Shown in pieces: positions 1 to 11,121 of a DNA stretch of 64,000 nucleotides (its first letter is position 1; every line of letters starts with the position of its first letter). This DNA is from Caenorhabditis remanei (Eukaryota; Nematoda; Chromadorea; Rhabditida; Rhabditidae), in NCBI RefSeq assembly GCF_010183535.1, contig NC_071328.1, positions 1,984,001 through 2,048,000 of the forward strand, written 5' to 3'. The notes under the pieces were generated by a model. That model saw nothing but the letters and a program-made list of their open reading frames with translations, was not told where the DNA came from and ran no database searches. Made by a program: the position numbers and the translations under genes.

Positions 1-670
1 TTGAAGGTAATTGGGAGGACTGAAAATGTGAAAATTTGAAAGAAAAGAGAGATTTTTGAGCTGAAAATCAGCTAAAAATAATGAATAATTGAAGTTTTTT
101 CAATGATTTTGAGCAAATTTTGGCTTCAAAACTATGAGTTTTCATGGGGAAACTGAAAAATAACTGAATTCAATCAGATTTTTCAACGAATTTTCGTTTG
201 AAACTGGTATTGAAGGACTGAAAATTTTAAGAATAGAGAGATTTTTAGCTGAAAATCAGCCAAAAATGATAAATTTAGAGTAAAAATCGAAGAATCTTTG
301 GAAAAACTTTATTGAATTTTGTTATTTTGCAGTTGTCAACGAAAAAAATCTATTTTTTCGCGATTTTCATTCTAGTATTATCATTTTCAGCTTAAATCCT
401 ATAAAAGCTGTTTTTTAACCAAAATTTGCTCAAAATTATTGAAAAACATCAGCTTAAATCGTAGTTTCTAAATTCTTTTCGATTTCTACACTTTTGAGCA
501 TTTTTCTTATTGGAAGTTCTTGTTTCTCGGAGTTTTTGACTATTTTCCATAGGATTGTTCATAGTTTTATACGGAAAAGACCGAAAACAACCAAAAAACG
601 ACTGAAAAATGATTGAAAATGGTGCACATTCTTTTTTCATAAAAACACAGATTATTTGGAAAAAATCAAT

Positions 671-774
671 AAAAATGACTGCAAGCAATCGTCTACAGCG
701 AAAAAACTATCAATTTCGGCCAAAAATGACTGTAATCTCGCGGAAAGTTGACTGAAATTGTCAGTTTTCTACGA
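671..774 (+). repeat. Dispersed intronic repeat, copy 1
   Basis: About 100 bases (starting GACTGCAAGCAATCGTCTAC near 678) that recur with few changes at 2226-2326 in the next him-1 intron. No coding potential and no obvious terminal repeats. Confidence 0.75.
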
Positions 775-993
775 ATTTATAAATTTAATCTTAAAATATC
801 TTTACATTCCTAAATTCCAGGAAAACCGTTACTTATTAGCTCAAAATCGTCATTTCCAGCTAAAACTCTTTGGAAAAGTCCGATTTCCACACTTTTGAGC
901 ATTTTTCACACTAAAAACTCGTTTTGGGTGATTTTTTCAGACTTTTTGAGTGCCAGATTCATAAATTTCAGCTTTAAATATTATATTCCTAAA

Positions 994-1014
994 TTCCAGG
1001 AAAACCGTTACGCG
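994..1014 (+). repeat. Copy of him-1 splice acceptor and exon start
   Basis: Twenty-one bases here are identical to 1352-1372, which spans the acceptor and the first codons of the exon. An 18-base version lies at 815-832. If used as an acceptor, the copy would run into a stop within nine codons, so it looks like a decoy left by local duplication. Confidence 0.85.
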
Positions 1015-1357
1015 ATTTTCATTTAAATATTGTCGTGTTCATCTCAAATCCTATAAAACGCATCGTTTTTCAGCCATAATTTGCTAAAAATCGTAATTTC
1101 CTACAAAAATTGTCGGGAAAAATCTGTTTTCTACACTTTTGAGGAGTTCTCGGACTGAAAATTCTAATTTTTGGGTGTTTTAGAGCATTTTCATACAAAT
1201 TTTTCTCAGAAATAAACAAAATATGGCTAAAAATGTGCAAAAAACAATCAAAACTTCGCGAAAATCACAAAAACCAGCTTAAAATATCGGAAAACTTTGA
1301 GAAATGTTAGTTTTTTTCGCCTCAAAAGTGCCCATTTTACATCTCCAAAACTTCCAG

Positions 1358-4300
1358 GAAAACCGTTACGCGCCGGAAGTGTTCCTGCCGAATGAAGCGC
1401 TCGTCGTCAATCCGATCAACGAGAAATTGCGTGAAATCAGGCGTCCGGCGGGTGTGAAACTCGTCTTCGACGTCATCAACGTCCATCATCAGGCCGCCCG
1501 AAAAGCGCTTCAATTCGTTTGTGGCAATTCGTTGGTCTGTGAGAATCAAGAGGACGCGAAACAGTTGGCTTACGGTGGAACTGATCTACGAGATCGATAC
1601 AAGGCCGTGTCGATGGATGGAACACTTTTCCAGCAGTCGGGAGTCATGTCGGGAGGATCCGCTGATTTGAGAGCCAAATCCAAGAAATGGGATGAGAAAG
1701 TCGTGAAGTGAGTATGATTTTGATAGAAAAATTTACTGGAAATGACGAAAAATGGCTAAAAATCAACAAAAAATGGCTGAAATTATGTTTTAAATAGCTG
1801 AAAATGTCAGAAAATTGACAAAAAATGACAGAATTCGGCTAAAAATTTTAGAAATTTGGCTAAAAATTACTTAAAATTGGCAAAAAATGACTGAAAATTG
1901 TCTAAAAATTTGCTGAAATTCCTGAAATTCTGTTTTTAATTGCTGAAAATGTCAGAAATTCTGCAAAAATGTCTGAAAATGAGTGAAATTATTGGAAAGT
2001 GGCTCAAGATGTCTGAAAATGTCGAAAAATTCACAAAAATCAACAAAAAATGACGGAAAATGTGCAAAAAAGCTCTTAAATTTCAACTTTTTCCAAAATT
2101 TCACACATAAATATTGAAAAATCCAACTATTTTCTAAGAAAAAAGGTATTTTTGGCTGGAATATACTGAAAACGAACCGAAACTCATGGAACCTAATTCC
2201 CTCCTATTTTTTGCGTAAAAATTGTAAAAAGTGACTGCAAGCAGTCGTCTACAGTCAAAAACGACAATATTCGGCCACAAATGACTGAAATCTCGCGAAA
2301 AGTTGACTGAAATTGTCAGTTTTCTATAAGAAATGACATTAAAACACTGAAAACGTCAGAAATATCGGAAAATATTAATTCCAACTCAATTTTAATAAAA
2401 AATCGTAAATGAGATGTAATCAACTTTCAAATTGTAAAGTTTCTATGCGAAAAGTTCAAAAAGTTTATATTTTCCATTCAAAAACCCTCAAATTCGTTGA
2501 TTTTCCAGTAGAAAGTAGCTAGAAATCGTGAAAAATCAAATAAAATTGTCTCAAACGCCCCAAAAGTCTGAAAATACACAGCCGAGTGACTCAAAATGAC
2601 TCAAAAATAATAAATTTCTAAATTTCGACGAAAATTGGTTCAAAAAATGTAATTTAACGAAAAGTTGATTAATGGCTTAAAATCTGTTTCTTTTCTTAAT
2701 CTTCTCAAATTCCCTAAAATTCATCCCAAATTTCCAGACAACTCCGTGAGAAACGTGACGATTTGAACGAGAAGATCGCCGATCTCCAAAAGAATCGTCG
2801 TCGAGAAATAGAAGTTGAGGGAGAACGGTCGAAGATAGCGTCGAGTGAGCAGAGACTTCAAATATGGAAGAAAGAATTGAAGAATCTGAGAGAAATGCAA
2901 TTGGAACGACTTCAGAACGAGTTGGAGGGTCTGACGGCCGAGTTGAACATGTTACCGGTGAGAATTTGACTGAAAAAAATGAGATTTTGATAAAAAAATT
3001 GACTGAAAATGTCTAAAAATGCACTAAAATGGCCTGAAAATTGACAAAGAATTAGCTGAAAATGGCTGAAACTGTTAGTAAATTGTAGAAAAAACTGAGA
3101 ATTCACAGAAAAATTCACTAAAAACAAGAAAAATGGCTGAAAATACATTTTTCAGTTTGAATTCCAATTTTGTCGCAGAAAATCTATGTTCAGTGTTAAA
3201 AATCTAAAATTTCGAGGTTGGATTATAATTTTAAGCGAGAAAACCTAATTTTTGGTGAAAGCATATCTTAAAATACGAATTTTTGTCTCATTCTTATGGT
3301 TTCCATTCAGAAATTCCGGTTTTAAGGCGATTTTTGGCCAAAAACGGGCAGAAAATTAATTATTTATGCAAGATTTTGAGCTAAGATTTGAGTTATTCAC
3401 TCCTTTCTATAAGAAAAATCATTTTTTCCAGCTGAAAATCGACCAAAAATACGTTTTTTTTTTTGTCTGAAATCGCATTTTGATTCCAATTTTTCGAGAT
3501 TAATTACTTGTATTCTCAATTTTCCCACATTTTGCAGCTGAAAATCGACCAAAAAATACTTTTTTTCTATATTTCTATCTAAAATTCTCGATTTTTCCAG
3601 CCCCGAATCGCCAACTGGGAAGAAAAAGTGCGCAAAAGCGAGGCGGGCCGTTCAGGAGCTCCAAACGAAGAGCAACGAAGTCGCTGATCGAATTTTCGCC
3701 GATTTTTGTCAACGCGTCGGTATCGAATCGATTCGAGATTACGAGAATCGAGAGATGAGAATCAAACAAGAAATGGAGGATAAACTTCGTTCGTTTGACG
3801 ACGATATTCAGAAGTTGACGTACGAAATCGACTTTGTCACCGAACAGGACGGACAACGAAAAGTTGATGTGGAGAAGGAGAAGGTAATGGGGGAAATTTC
3901 ATGAAATTTTGTTTTAAATAGCTGAAAATGGCTGAAATTAGGCTGAAAATGACTGAAAATAGTCTGAAACCCAACATATCTGAAACTGTCGAAAAATGCA
4001 CAGAAATAAACAAAAAAAATGGCTTAAAATATCTGAAAATTATTTTAAAAAATTCAGTTTTTTTTTGAAATTTTACTCAGAAGTATTGAAAAATCCAATC
4101 ATTTTCAAAGAAAAAGAGTATTTTTCTGGAATTGACTGAAAATTGACCGAAACTCATTTTTCAACTAAAAATGAGGTTTCTTGTGAAATTTCATTCAAAA
4201 AACCCTATTTTTGACACTTTTGGATTGAGAAAATGAGTTTTCCTTTTAGATTTCAGTTCAAAACGGCGATTTTTGACTAAAATAGTTGAAATTTCATTCA

Positions 4301-7300
4301 AAAAACTCTATTTTAGGGATTTTCAGTACAAAATCTAACTTTCCACTGATTTTCGCAAATTTTATGTTCTTTTCTCTTGAAGATTTTGAATATTTGCGAA
4401 AAATTTACTTCCGACTTCCGGATATGGAATTTTATTTCCTTCTTTAGTTTTCCTATTATTATTCGATTCGCAACATTTTGATAATAGTTTCCTTATCAAT
4501 TTTCCTTATTTCAAGTTCTTTAAAAGGTCGCCGACACCAAAAAACAAAACGCACCGCAACATTCTATATAATTCCATATCATAAAAAGAGTAATTAAAGA
4601 TGTCTGATCTTAAGCTGAAAATCGACTTAAAATAGATTTTTTTAGCTGAAAATCGACCGAAAAATTATTTTTTAGTTGAAAATAAACTGAAAATTGATTA
4701 TTTCTGCAAGATTTTGAGTTAAAGGGGACTGCGGTATTCCAAAAATCGTGATTGTTTGATAAGGATCGACTCAGAATTTTGTAGAAAAGAGAAAAGTCTC
4801 TTGGATTCAGGTCCGAAAATTCGTCTGAAACGAGTTATGAGGCCTCAAAGTGTCAAAAAAGGGCCTCTCGCCGTGAAGATTCGCTTTATTTTCAAATTAA
4901 AATTCTCTCGCCGTGAACATGAAAAGATTTTGAAATATTTGGCAAATCTTCACGGCGAGAGACCATTTTTTGACACTTTGAGGCCTCATAACTCGTTTCA
5001 GACTAATTTTCGGACTTGACTCCAAGAGACTTTTCTCTTTTCTACAAAATTCTGAGTCGATTCATATCAAAAAATCTCAATTTTTGAAATACCGATGTCC
5101 CCCTTTAAGATTTGAGATATTCACTCCCAAAACTTCTTCAATTTCCCTATCAGATAACATTTTCCTTATCAGTTCCTTATTTTGAGTTCTTAAACACCGC
5201 AACATTCCATAAAATTCCCATCCATAAAACGAGTGTCATTTGCAGGTGTCGCAAATCAGTTTCCCTTTAGATTTTAGTTTAAAAAAGCGATTTTTGACTG
5301 AACTAGCTGAAATTTCATTCAAAAACCCTGTTTTTAAGGGGTTTTCACCTTTTTCGGATTGAAAAAATCAGTTTTTCCAGTAATTTTAGTCTGAAATAGC
5401 TGAAATTTCATCTGAAATAAGCAACATTCCATAAAATTCCATATCATAAAAAGAGTGTCATTTGCAGGTGTCACAAATCGAGAAATCATACAAAGAGATG
5501 AAATCAAAGGAGAAGTCGGCGGCGTCCGATTTGAAGAAACACACGGAATCGATGAAAGAGGCGAAAGAAGTGCTCGACGAGAAGAAGGAGGCGGCTAGTC
5601 GACTGGAAACCGAATGGAATGAAGTCAAGAAATTGGCACAGACGGCGATGAAAGAGTTTACAAAGGCCGAAAAGGAATTGTTGCGATTGGAGAGTCTTTT
5701 GACGAAGAAACAGTATGAGAGACACTCTTTGCTGCATTCTGTCAAATTGGGACAGTTGGCGTTGCCGTTGAAATCGGGTAGTATGGCTGATGTCGAGTAT
5801 GAGGAGGATGATGGAGGTGAGACTGAAAACTGAAAATCATGTTATTTAGTAGAAAATTAGGGTTTTCATGGAATTTCAGATGATTTTCTTCTGACTTTTG
5901 TCAGAATTTAAACTAAAAATCATGTTATTTAGTAGAAAATTAGGGTTTTCAGGTAATTATAAATGATTTTCACTGATTTTCATCTGATTTGACAGAGAAT
6001 CGCGTGAAAACCAATTGAAAAACCCTCTAAAACCTACAAAAAGTCATTAAAAATGGTCAAATTTGACAAGTTTTGAACATTTTCTAAAAACGCGTCAAAG
6101 GTGCGCAAGACAATTGAGAAAACCATCAAAAAACTGCCCAAATCGATAAAACTTGACAAATTTGGGCAATTTCCGAAGAACGCGTCAAAGATGCGCCAGA
6201 ATAGTTGTTTTTGACGAAATTTTCGAAAATAACGCTTTACAAGATTCAAAAATCCGGAACTCATTTTTTGAAGTTTAAAAATAATAATTTTTAGACTCGA
6301 AAAGCTGGAAAAAAAGGAAAATGTGGTTTTCCAGCAAAAATTTTATCTGGCGCGCCTTGGACCCGTTTGGATACTGAAAACATTGAGTCTGGCGTGACAT
6401 TGACGCGTTTCTCTTGACATTCCAATATTCAAAGTTGCAAAGGCTGGGGTGCTGTAGGCGCGCCTCTTATAAAGAGACGCGAAATTATGAAGGAGGCTGG
6501 CGCGCCTCAGACGCGTTTTCGTGTTCTTAGTGTTTTGTAGAAGTTTGAAATATCTGGCGTGCCTCAGACGCGTTTTTCACTTGAAAATCGAAATTTCGTC
6601 TGGCGCATCGTCAGCGCGTTAGTATAAATTACAGTCTAGGTTTCATCTGAAAAATCTCTCGAAAGTTCCAGACGACAGTTCATCGCAGTCATCTCAACAG
6701 TCTCAACACGATGGACCGAGTGTATCGGATGAACAGATTCAACGAGAGCAACACATCAAAATCAACTATGACTCATTGCCAAGCGAATACAAAGATGTAC
6801 TAATTTATTACATACTTTCCATAGCCCGACTTGAAAAAAACCAATTTTTCATCGAAAATTTGAAATTTTTGATTGAAAATTTGACTTTTTTGGTCGAAAA
6901 TGTGATATTTTTGTCGAAAATGTTATATATTTGGTCGAAAATTGGACTTTTTTGGTCGAAAATTTGAATTTTTTGGTCGAAAATGTGATATTTTTGGCTG
7001 AAAATGTGAAATTTTTGGTTGAAAATTTGAAATTTTTGGTCGAAAATTTGACTTTTTGTTGAAAATTTGACTTTTTTGGCTGAAAATGTAAAATTTTTGG
7101 CTGAAAATTTGATATTTTTGGTCGAAAATTTGACTTTTTTGGTCGAAAATGTGATATTTATGGTCGAAAATTTGACTTTTTTTGTCGAAAATTTGACTTT
7201 TTTGGCTGAAAATGTGAAATTTTTGGTTGAAAATTTTATATTTTTGGTTGAAAATGTGAAATTTTTGGTTGAAAATTTGATATTTTTGGCCGAAAATTTG

Positions 7301-10300
7301 ATATTTTTGCAAAAAAAGTCGAAAAACTTTGCATTTTGAATTTCGGCGCCAATTATCCGAGCCCTGACAATTATGATTCATTCACAATTTTCCCCATAAT
7401 TACCATAATTACCATTTTCAGATTGACGATGACGACGGTGTCCGTCAGGCGACGAATAGACTCAACGTAGAAATCGAAGAGTTACAAAAGAATGTATCGA
7501 AGATGAATGCACCGAATCTGAAAGCGAATCAACGAATGGCTGAAGTGAGAGAACGAGAAGCCGAATCGACGGAAGAATTAGAGAATGCGAGGAAAAAGGC
7601 GAAGAGAATCAGACAGGCATTCGAGAAGGTGATTTTCAGAGTTTTTAGGCTGTTTTTTTTCGTTTTTTAGAGTTAAAAGCTAAAAAGCGGGATTTTTTGC
7701 TGTTTTTGGTGTAAAAATGGTTAAATTTGTGGTAATTTTTTCTTTTTCAGTAAAAACTGATAGCTTTGGTGCAAAAACCCACGAGAAAAATTGGTTATAA
7801 GTATGAGAAAACTTTGAAAAATTCCGAAATTTTCGCGTTTATCAAGCGGAGCAGAAAGTTAGTCTTGGTCTGGAAAATGGCAAAAACTTCATACAAATCA
7901 TACTTGTCAAAAATCGGGCTGGGCCGAAATTTCTCTCGGCCCGGCCCGGCCCGTCGGCCCGGATTCAAAAATGTGTACTCATTTTGTAACACAATTTTCT
8001 GAAATTTTTCGAAAATTTAGAGTAAAAATGCTTAAATTATCATACATACTTACCTTTTTATTGAATTTTGAAGTTTTATTCGAAAACTTTTTTTTTCAAA
8101 AAATTTCCAAAAAAAACATCAAATTTTCAAAAATGTTTCAAAACGGGCCGAGCGGGCCGGGCCGAACATTTTCTTGATTTCGGCCCGGCCCGGCCCGTGA
8201 CAAGTATGATACAAATAAGAAAATGACGAAAAACACTGGTGACGGCCTAACTTATGCATTTTCTCGACCACGGATGAATTTATTGAGTTTTCTTTGTCAT
8301 TTTATCTGAAATTTTCTGTGATTCTCTGTAAAAGTTCCACATTTTTTTATCGCAATTTCTAAAAGAAAAACATTCAAAAACCATGAAATCCGTAGTTGTC
8401 AAGGCCCGGCCTGGAAAATTGGCGCCAAATTCAAAAATTCAAATTTTTTTTTTCGAATTTTCGACTATCACTCAGAATAAGTAGAAATTCTGAAAAAGCA
8501 TACTTGCAACGGGCCGGGCTGAAAAAATTTGAACTAAAATTTTGAACAAAAATTTGATTTTTTTTCCCAAAAAATTGAATTTTTTAATGTAAAATTATCA
8601 AAAAAGTTCAAAAACTTTTGGTAAAAAATAGATACCTTTTTTTTGAAGCCGGGCCTTCGGGCCGAAAATTTACAAGTACGTGAAAAAGCATCCAAAATGG
8701 TCACATTTTCGATGAAAAATTTCAAAAATTTCAAAAAAAAAAATTGGAAAAAAAAGGATAATTTTTTGAAGCCGGACCGACCCGGGCCTTGACAACTATG
8801 TTTTCCACTATTTAAAACTCCTCAATATCAGATTTCTGAGCTGAAATTAGCTCCTTCAAGTAGGAACTCCCAGTTCCAATGTTTTTTCTGCTCAACTTGA
8901 TTATTTTTTCTCCCTCTCTTCTCATCAATTCTTTTTTTTTCCTGTTTTGTCTGAAACTGGAAAAACAAATCTCGCTATTTTATAGAGAGAGAGAGAGAGA
9001 GAGAGTGAGAGAGACCGCAGACATTCCAAGATATTTACACTTTCCAACCCAACAACGTGACAACACACACCCATCTTTTTCTTCTTCTTTTCGTCACTCT
9101 CTATCCCTACACCTCTTTCTCTTCTTTTTCATTATTTTTGTGACAATTTTCAATAGTTATCCGATTTTTTCAACAGATAACCCTCAAAAATCGTTATTTT
9201 TTATTCTAAAACCGACATTTCAACTATAAAACCGGAAATATTACCGATGTTTTACTAAAAAATCCCGAAATCTAAGCCTTTTTACCGATTTTTGTTAAAA
9301 ATAACCCGAAAAAATCGCATTTTTCAAGCAAAATCCATAACTTTCCACTGTTTTTCAGGTAAAAACCGATCGTTACCGCCGATTCCAAGACTTTTTCGAT
9401 CCGGTGGCCAACACAATTGATGATATCTACAAACAACTGTCTCGTAACACCTCCGCTCAGGCGTTCCTCGGTGCGGATAACATGGAAGAACCGTATCTGG
9501 ATGGAATTCAATATAACTGTGTAGCGCCCGGAAAACGATTCCGTCCGATGGATAATTTGTCGGGAGGAGAGAAAACGATTGCCGCGTTGGCATTGCTATT
9601 CGCAGTACACGGAAGGAATCCAGCGCCGTTCTTTGTTTTGGATGAGATTGATGCTGCGTTGGATAATACGAATATTGGAAAGGTTTGTGTAGAAGCAGAA
9701 AGAGAGGGAATTTTGGAATTAAAATATTAGAAAATTTGGAAATTTTTGACTTGAAACACATTTTTTAACAGGTCTTTTTCTAAAAATCGCTGAAAATCGC
9801 CATTTTTGAGCTGAAAATCGTCGGTTTTGTGTTAAAAATTACCGTTTTTGAGCTAAAAATCGTCGTTTTTTGGTTGAAAATCGTCGTTTTTGAGCTGAAA
9901 ACCGATCAATTTAAGCCAGAAACCCTTAATTTCTGTCTGAATTTATCGGAAATCACGAAATTTGTGAATGAAAATATCAAAAAATCCGGAAATTTTTGAC
10001 TTGAAACACATTTTATAATAGGTCTTTACCTAAAAATCGCTGAAAATCGTCCTTTTTCAACGGAAAATCATCTTTTTTGAGCTGAAAATCGTCGTTTTTT
10101 GGTTGAAAATTGTTGTTTTTGAGCTGAAAACCGTCATTTATGTCTAAATTTATCGGACAACACGAAATTTGAGCTCACAAAGGCCGAAAAATGATCAAAA
10201 AATACTGATTACTGTAGTTTTACGGGCTGAAACAGAGTTGAGACGGATTTCGTCTAGTTTTTCATCGAAACCTCTCAATTTTCGGATTAAAAACTAATTT

Positions 10301-11099
10301 TTTAGAGTCTAATTGGATTTTTAATGTTAATTTCCTGAAAATATCTGAAAATTTGGAAAAAAAAAACATATCAAGAAAAGTTTCTGAAAAAAGCGTTTAT
10401 CGGAAGGAAAAATCTGGCAATTAGCAAATCAGTACAAATCAGAGTTGCGCGGAATTCCGACTTCCGACTTCCGGATAAGGAATTTTATTTCCGACTTCCG
10501 TCATTCCAACACTGTGAAATTTAGGAAGAATACATTTTGCAGAAATACATGAAAAAATGGTCAAATAGGACAGAAAATAGGCTTTTCTACAGCCAAAAAC
10601 CAATTTTCCAATGATTTTTCGCTTGTAATTTGGAATATTTGCGAAAAAAATCTACTTCCGACTTCCGGATTAGAAATTTTACTTCCGGCTTCCGTTTTCC
10701 AACACAAAAATTCATGTTTCTAGAGATTTTTTGGACAAAAAATAGTTTTTGCATCTATTTACCATCCCCCACTCATCATTAAACCAGCTAATTTACATAA
10801 ATCACTACACATCATAAATCTCCATAAATCAATCAATCAATATTCTGCAGGTGGCCTCATACATCTGTGATTCGGCACGCGAACACATGCAAATCATTGT
10901 GATCTCACTGAAAGAGGAATTCTACAACAAAGCCGACTCACTCATCGGTATCTTCCCGTATCCGGCGGCGTGTACCACTTCGGGAGTTCTCACTTTCGAT
11001 TTGACACGTTTCAAACAGTTGGGAATCAACGAGATGACTGAAAATCCGCCGGCGTCTTCGTCTGCTGCCGCTGCGGCTACAGCTGCTGCGTCTCATTAA
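1358..11099 (+). CDS. him-1: SMC1 cohesin ATPase, C-terminal half (5' end outside window)
   Basis: Structural maintenance of chromosomes 1, a core cohesin subunit that acts in the nucleus in sister-chromatid cohesion. Exons seen: 1358-1707, 2738-2957, 3601-3883, 5468-5816, 6672-6796, 7422-7628, 9359-9682, 10851-11099 (TAA). Together they give about 701 residues from the hinge onward. Exon 1 holds the second half of the hinge ([13 protein letters not shown]). Exons 2-6 encode the returning coiled coil, with an acidic/serine-rich insert across the exon 4/5 junction. Exon 7 carries the ABC signature LSGGEKT (9557 on) and the Walker B stretch [13 protein letters not shown]. The C-terminus ends in an Ala/Ser-rich tail. 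All junction phases agree except one: an extra G at 3642-3643 shifts the frame inside exon 3, after KSE, leading to TGA about 28 codons into that exon. Removing it restores the family sequence (KSERAVQEL). Identity is certain; intactness is not. Confidence 0.97.
2226..2326 (+). repeat. Dispersed intronic repeat, copy 2
   Basis: Second copy of the repeat at 671-774, in the same orientation, within the intron between the first two him-1 exons seen here. The rest of that intron (1708-2737) is unremarkable AT-rich sequence with many GCTGAAAAT-like words. Confidence 0.75.
3640..3650 (+). other. him-1: +1 frameshift inside him-1 exon 3
   Basis: Exon 3 opens in the frame inherited from exon 2 ([14 protein letters not shown]), and the rest ([18 protein letters not shown] and onward) is in the next frame. 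The shift falls at the GG of 3642-3643, where one G too many is present. No GT-AG pair nearby would repair it. Either a consensus error or a true null allele. Confidence 0.85.
4723..5104. mobile_element. Palindromic MITE flanked by TTAA
   Basis: A near-perfect inverted repeat with arms of roughly 170-190 bases. The left end reads TTAA then AGGGGACTGCGGTATT; the right end reads AATACCGATGTCCCCCT then TTAA. The whole interior folds back, including the paired TCTCGCCGTGAA and TTCACGGCGAGA segments near the centre. TTAA target duplication is typical of piggyBac-like elements. It sits in the him-1 intron 3884-5467. Confidence 0.85.
5199..5258 (+). repeat. Duplicate of the exon 4 acceptor region of him-1
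   Basis: The stretch beginning GCAACATTCCATAAAATTCC and ending just past the acceptor recurs at 5421-5479, the real acceptor. A third, older copy without the acceptor is at 4556-4590. The 5247 copy keeps TTTGCAG followed by GTGTCGCAAATC, so it could compete with the true site. Confidence 0.85.
6350..6640 (+). repeat. Cluster of CTGGCGCGCC...GACGCGTTTT repeats
   Basis: Several copies of a roughly 20-bp unit, spaced tens of bases apart. Variants read CTGGCGTGACATTGACGCG and GGGGTGCTGTAGGCGCG. The unit is GC-rich against an AT-rich background and recurs in many other introns of the window in both orientations. It lies in the him-1 intron 5817-6671. Confidence 0.8.
6838..7320 (+). repeat. Degenerate minisatellite, unit about 22-24 bp
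   Basis: About twenty imperfect units of TTTTTGGTCGAAAATTTGAC type fill most of the him-1 intron 6797-7421. They keep both strands open and so create spurious ORFs. A short cluster of related units lies at 12488-12600. Confidence 0.85.
7899..8208. mobile_element. hAT-like MITE with GGCCCGG minisatellite interior
   Basis: Ends CATACTTGTCA and TGACAAGTATG form the terminal inverted repeat, and the subterminal sequence is arrays of GGCCCGGCCC. Perfect 8-bp target-site duplication ATACAAAT at 7891-7898 and 8209-8216. Located in the large him-1 intron 7629-9358. Confidence 0.9.
8391..8800. mobile_element. GGCCCGG element interrupted by a nested copy
   Basis: Ends CGTAGTTGTCAAGGCCCGG and CCGGGCCTTGACAACTATG are inverted repeats of the same family type. 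No matching target duplication is visible (ATGAAATC against TTTTCCAC). The middle is occupied by the nested element at 8499-8680. Confidence 0.65.
8499..8680. mobile_element. hAT-like MITE nested in a related element
   Basis: Begins CATACTTGCAACGGGCC and ends TTTACAAGTACG, with a GGGCC-rich border at each side. Perfect 8-bp target duplication TGAAAAAG at 8491-8498 and 8681-8688. It therefore inserted after the outer element. Confidence 0.85.
8950..9165 (+). other. Non-repetitive GA/CT-rich island in him-1 intron
   Basis: A (GA)n run near 8984-9007 is followed by a pyrimidine-rich, apparently single-copy stretch (CACACACCC, TCTTCTTCTTTTCG, CTCTTTCTCTTC). This composition resembles nematode promoter or 5' flank sequence rather than the surrounding repeats. 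No ORF or conserved RNA is recognised, so the role is unknown. Confidence 0.35.
9727..10180 (+). repeat. Two-copy tandem duplication inside him-1 intron
   Basis: The block starting GGAAATTTTTGACTTGAAAC near 9729 recurs near 9978, followed in both by AAAATCGCTGAAAATCG and GAGCTGAAAATCGTCG. Period about 250 bases. No coding content. Confidence 0.7.
10440..10705. mobile_element. CGGAAGT-type hAT-like element, one end kept
   Basis: Starts with the terminal motif CAGAGTTGCGCGGAATTCCG and continues with ACTTCCGACTTCCGG units. The central stretch (10550-10628) matches the reverse complement of about 26963-27035 in dip-2. The right terminal repeat is not intact and no target duplication was found. 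A fragment of the same family lies at 4388-4440. Confidence 0.65.
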
Positions 11100-11121
11100 T
11101 TTATTTCATTTCGATCAAAAT

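Larger units (their letters stand above)
1..1357 (+). other. him-1 intron, no coding sequence seen
   Basis: AT-rich sequence with no exon I can support. It contains internal duplications: the stretch starting near 358 recurs in diverged form near 1011, and two copies of the downstream splice acceptor plus first exon bases lie at 815-832 and 994-1014. The real acceptor is the AG at 1356-1357, because the frame and SMC1 homology continue only from there. Confidence 0.7.

Noticed and set aside
6923..7381. Long overlapping open frames on both strands (about 150 and 90 codons)
   Set aside because: They are translations of the degenerate TTGGTCGAAAATTTGAC minisatellite in a him-1 intron; composition is F/K/N/Q repeats with no domain.
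9324..9761. Antisense open frame of about 145 codons over the him-1 ATPase exon
   Set aside because: Shadow of the strongly coding plus-strand exon that carries LSGGEK and Walker B.
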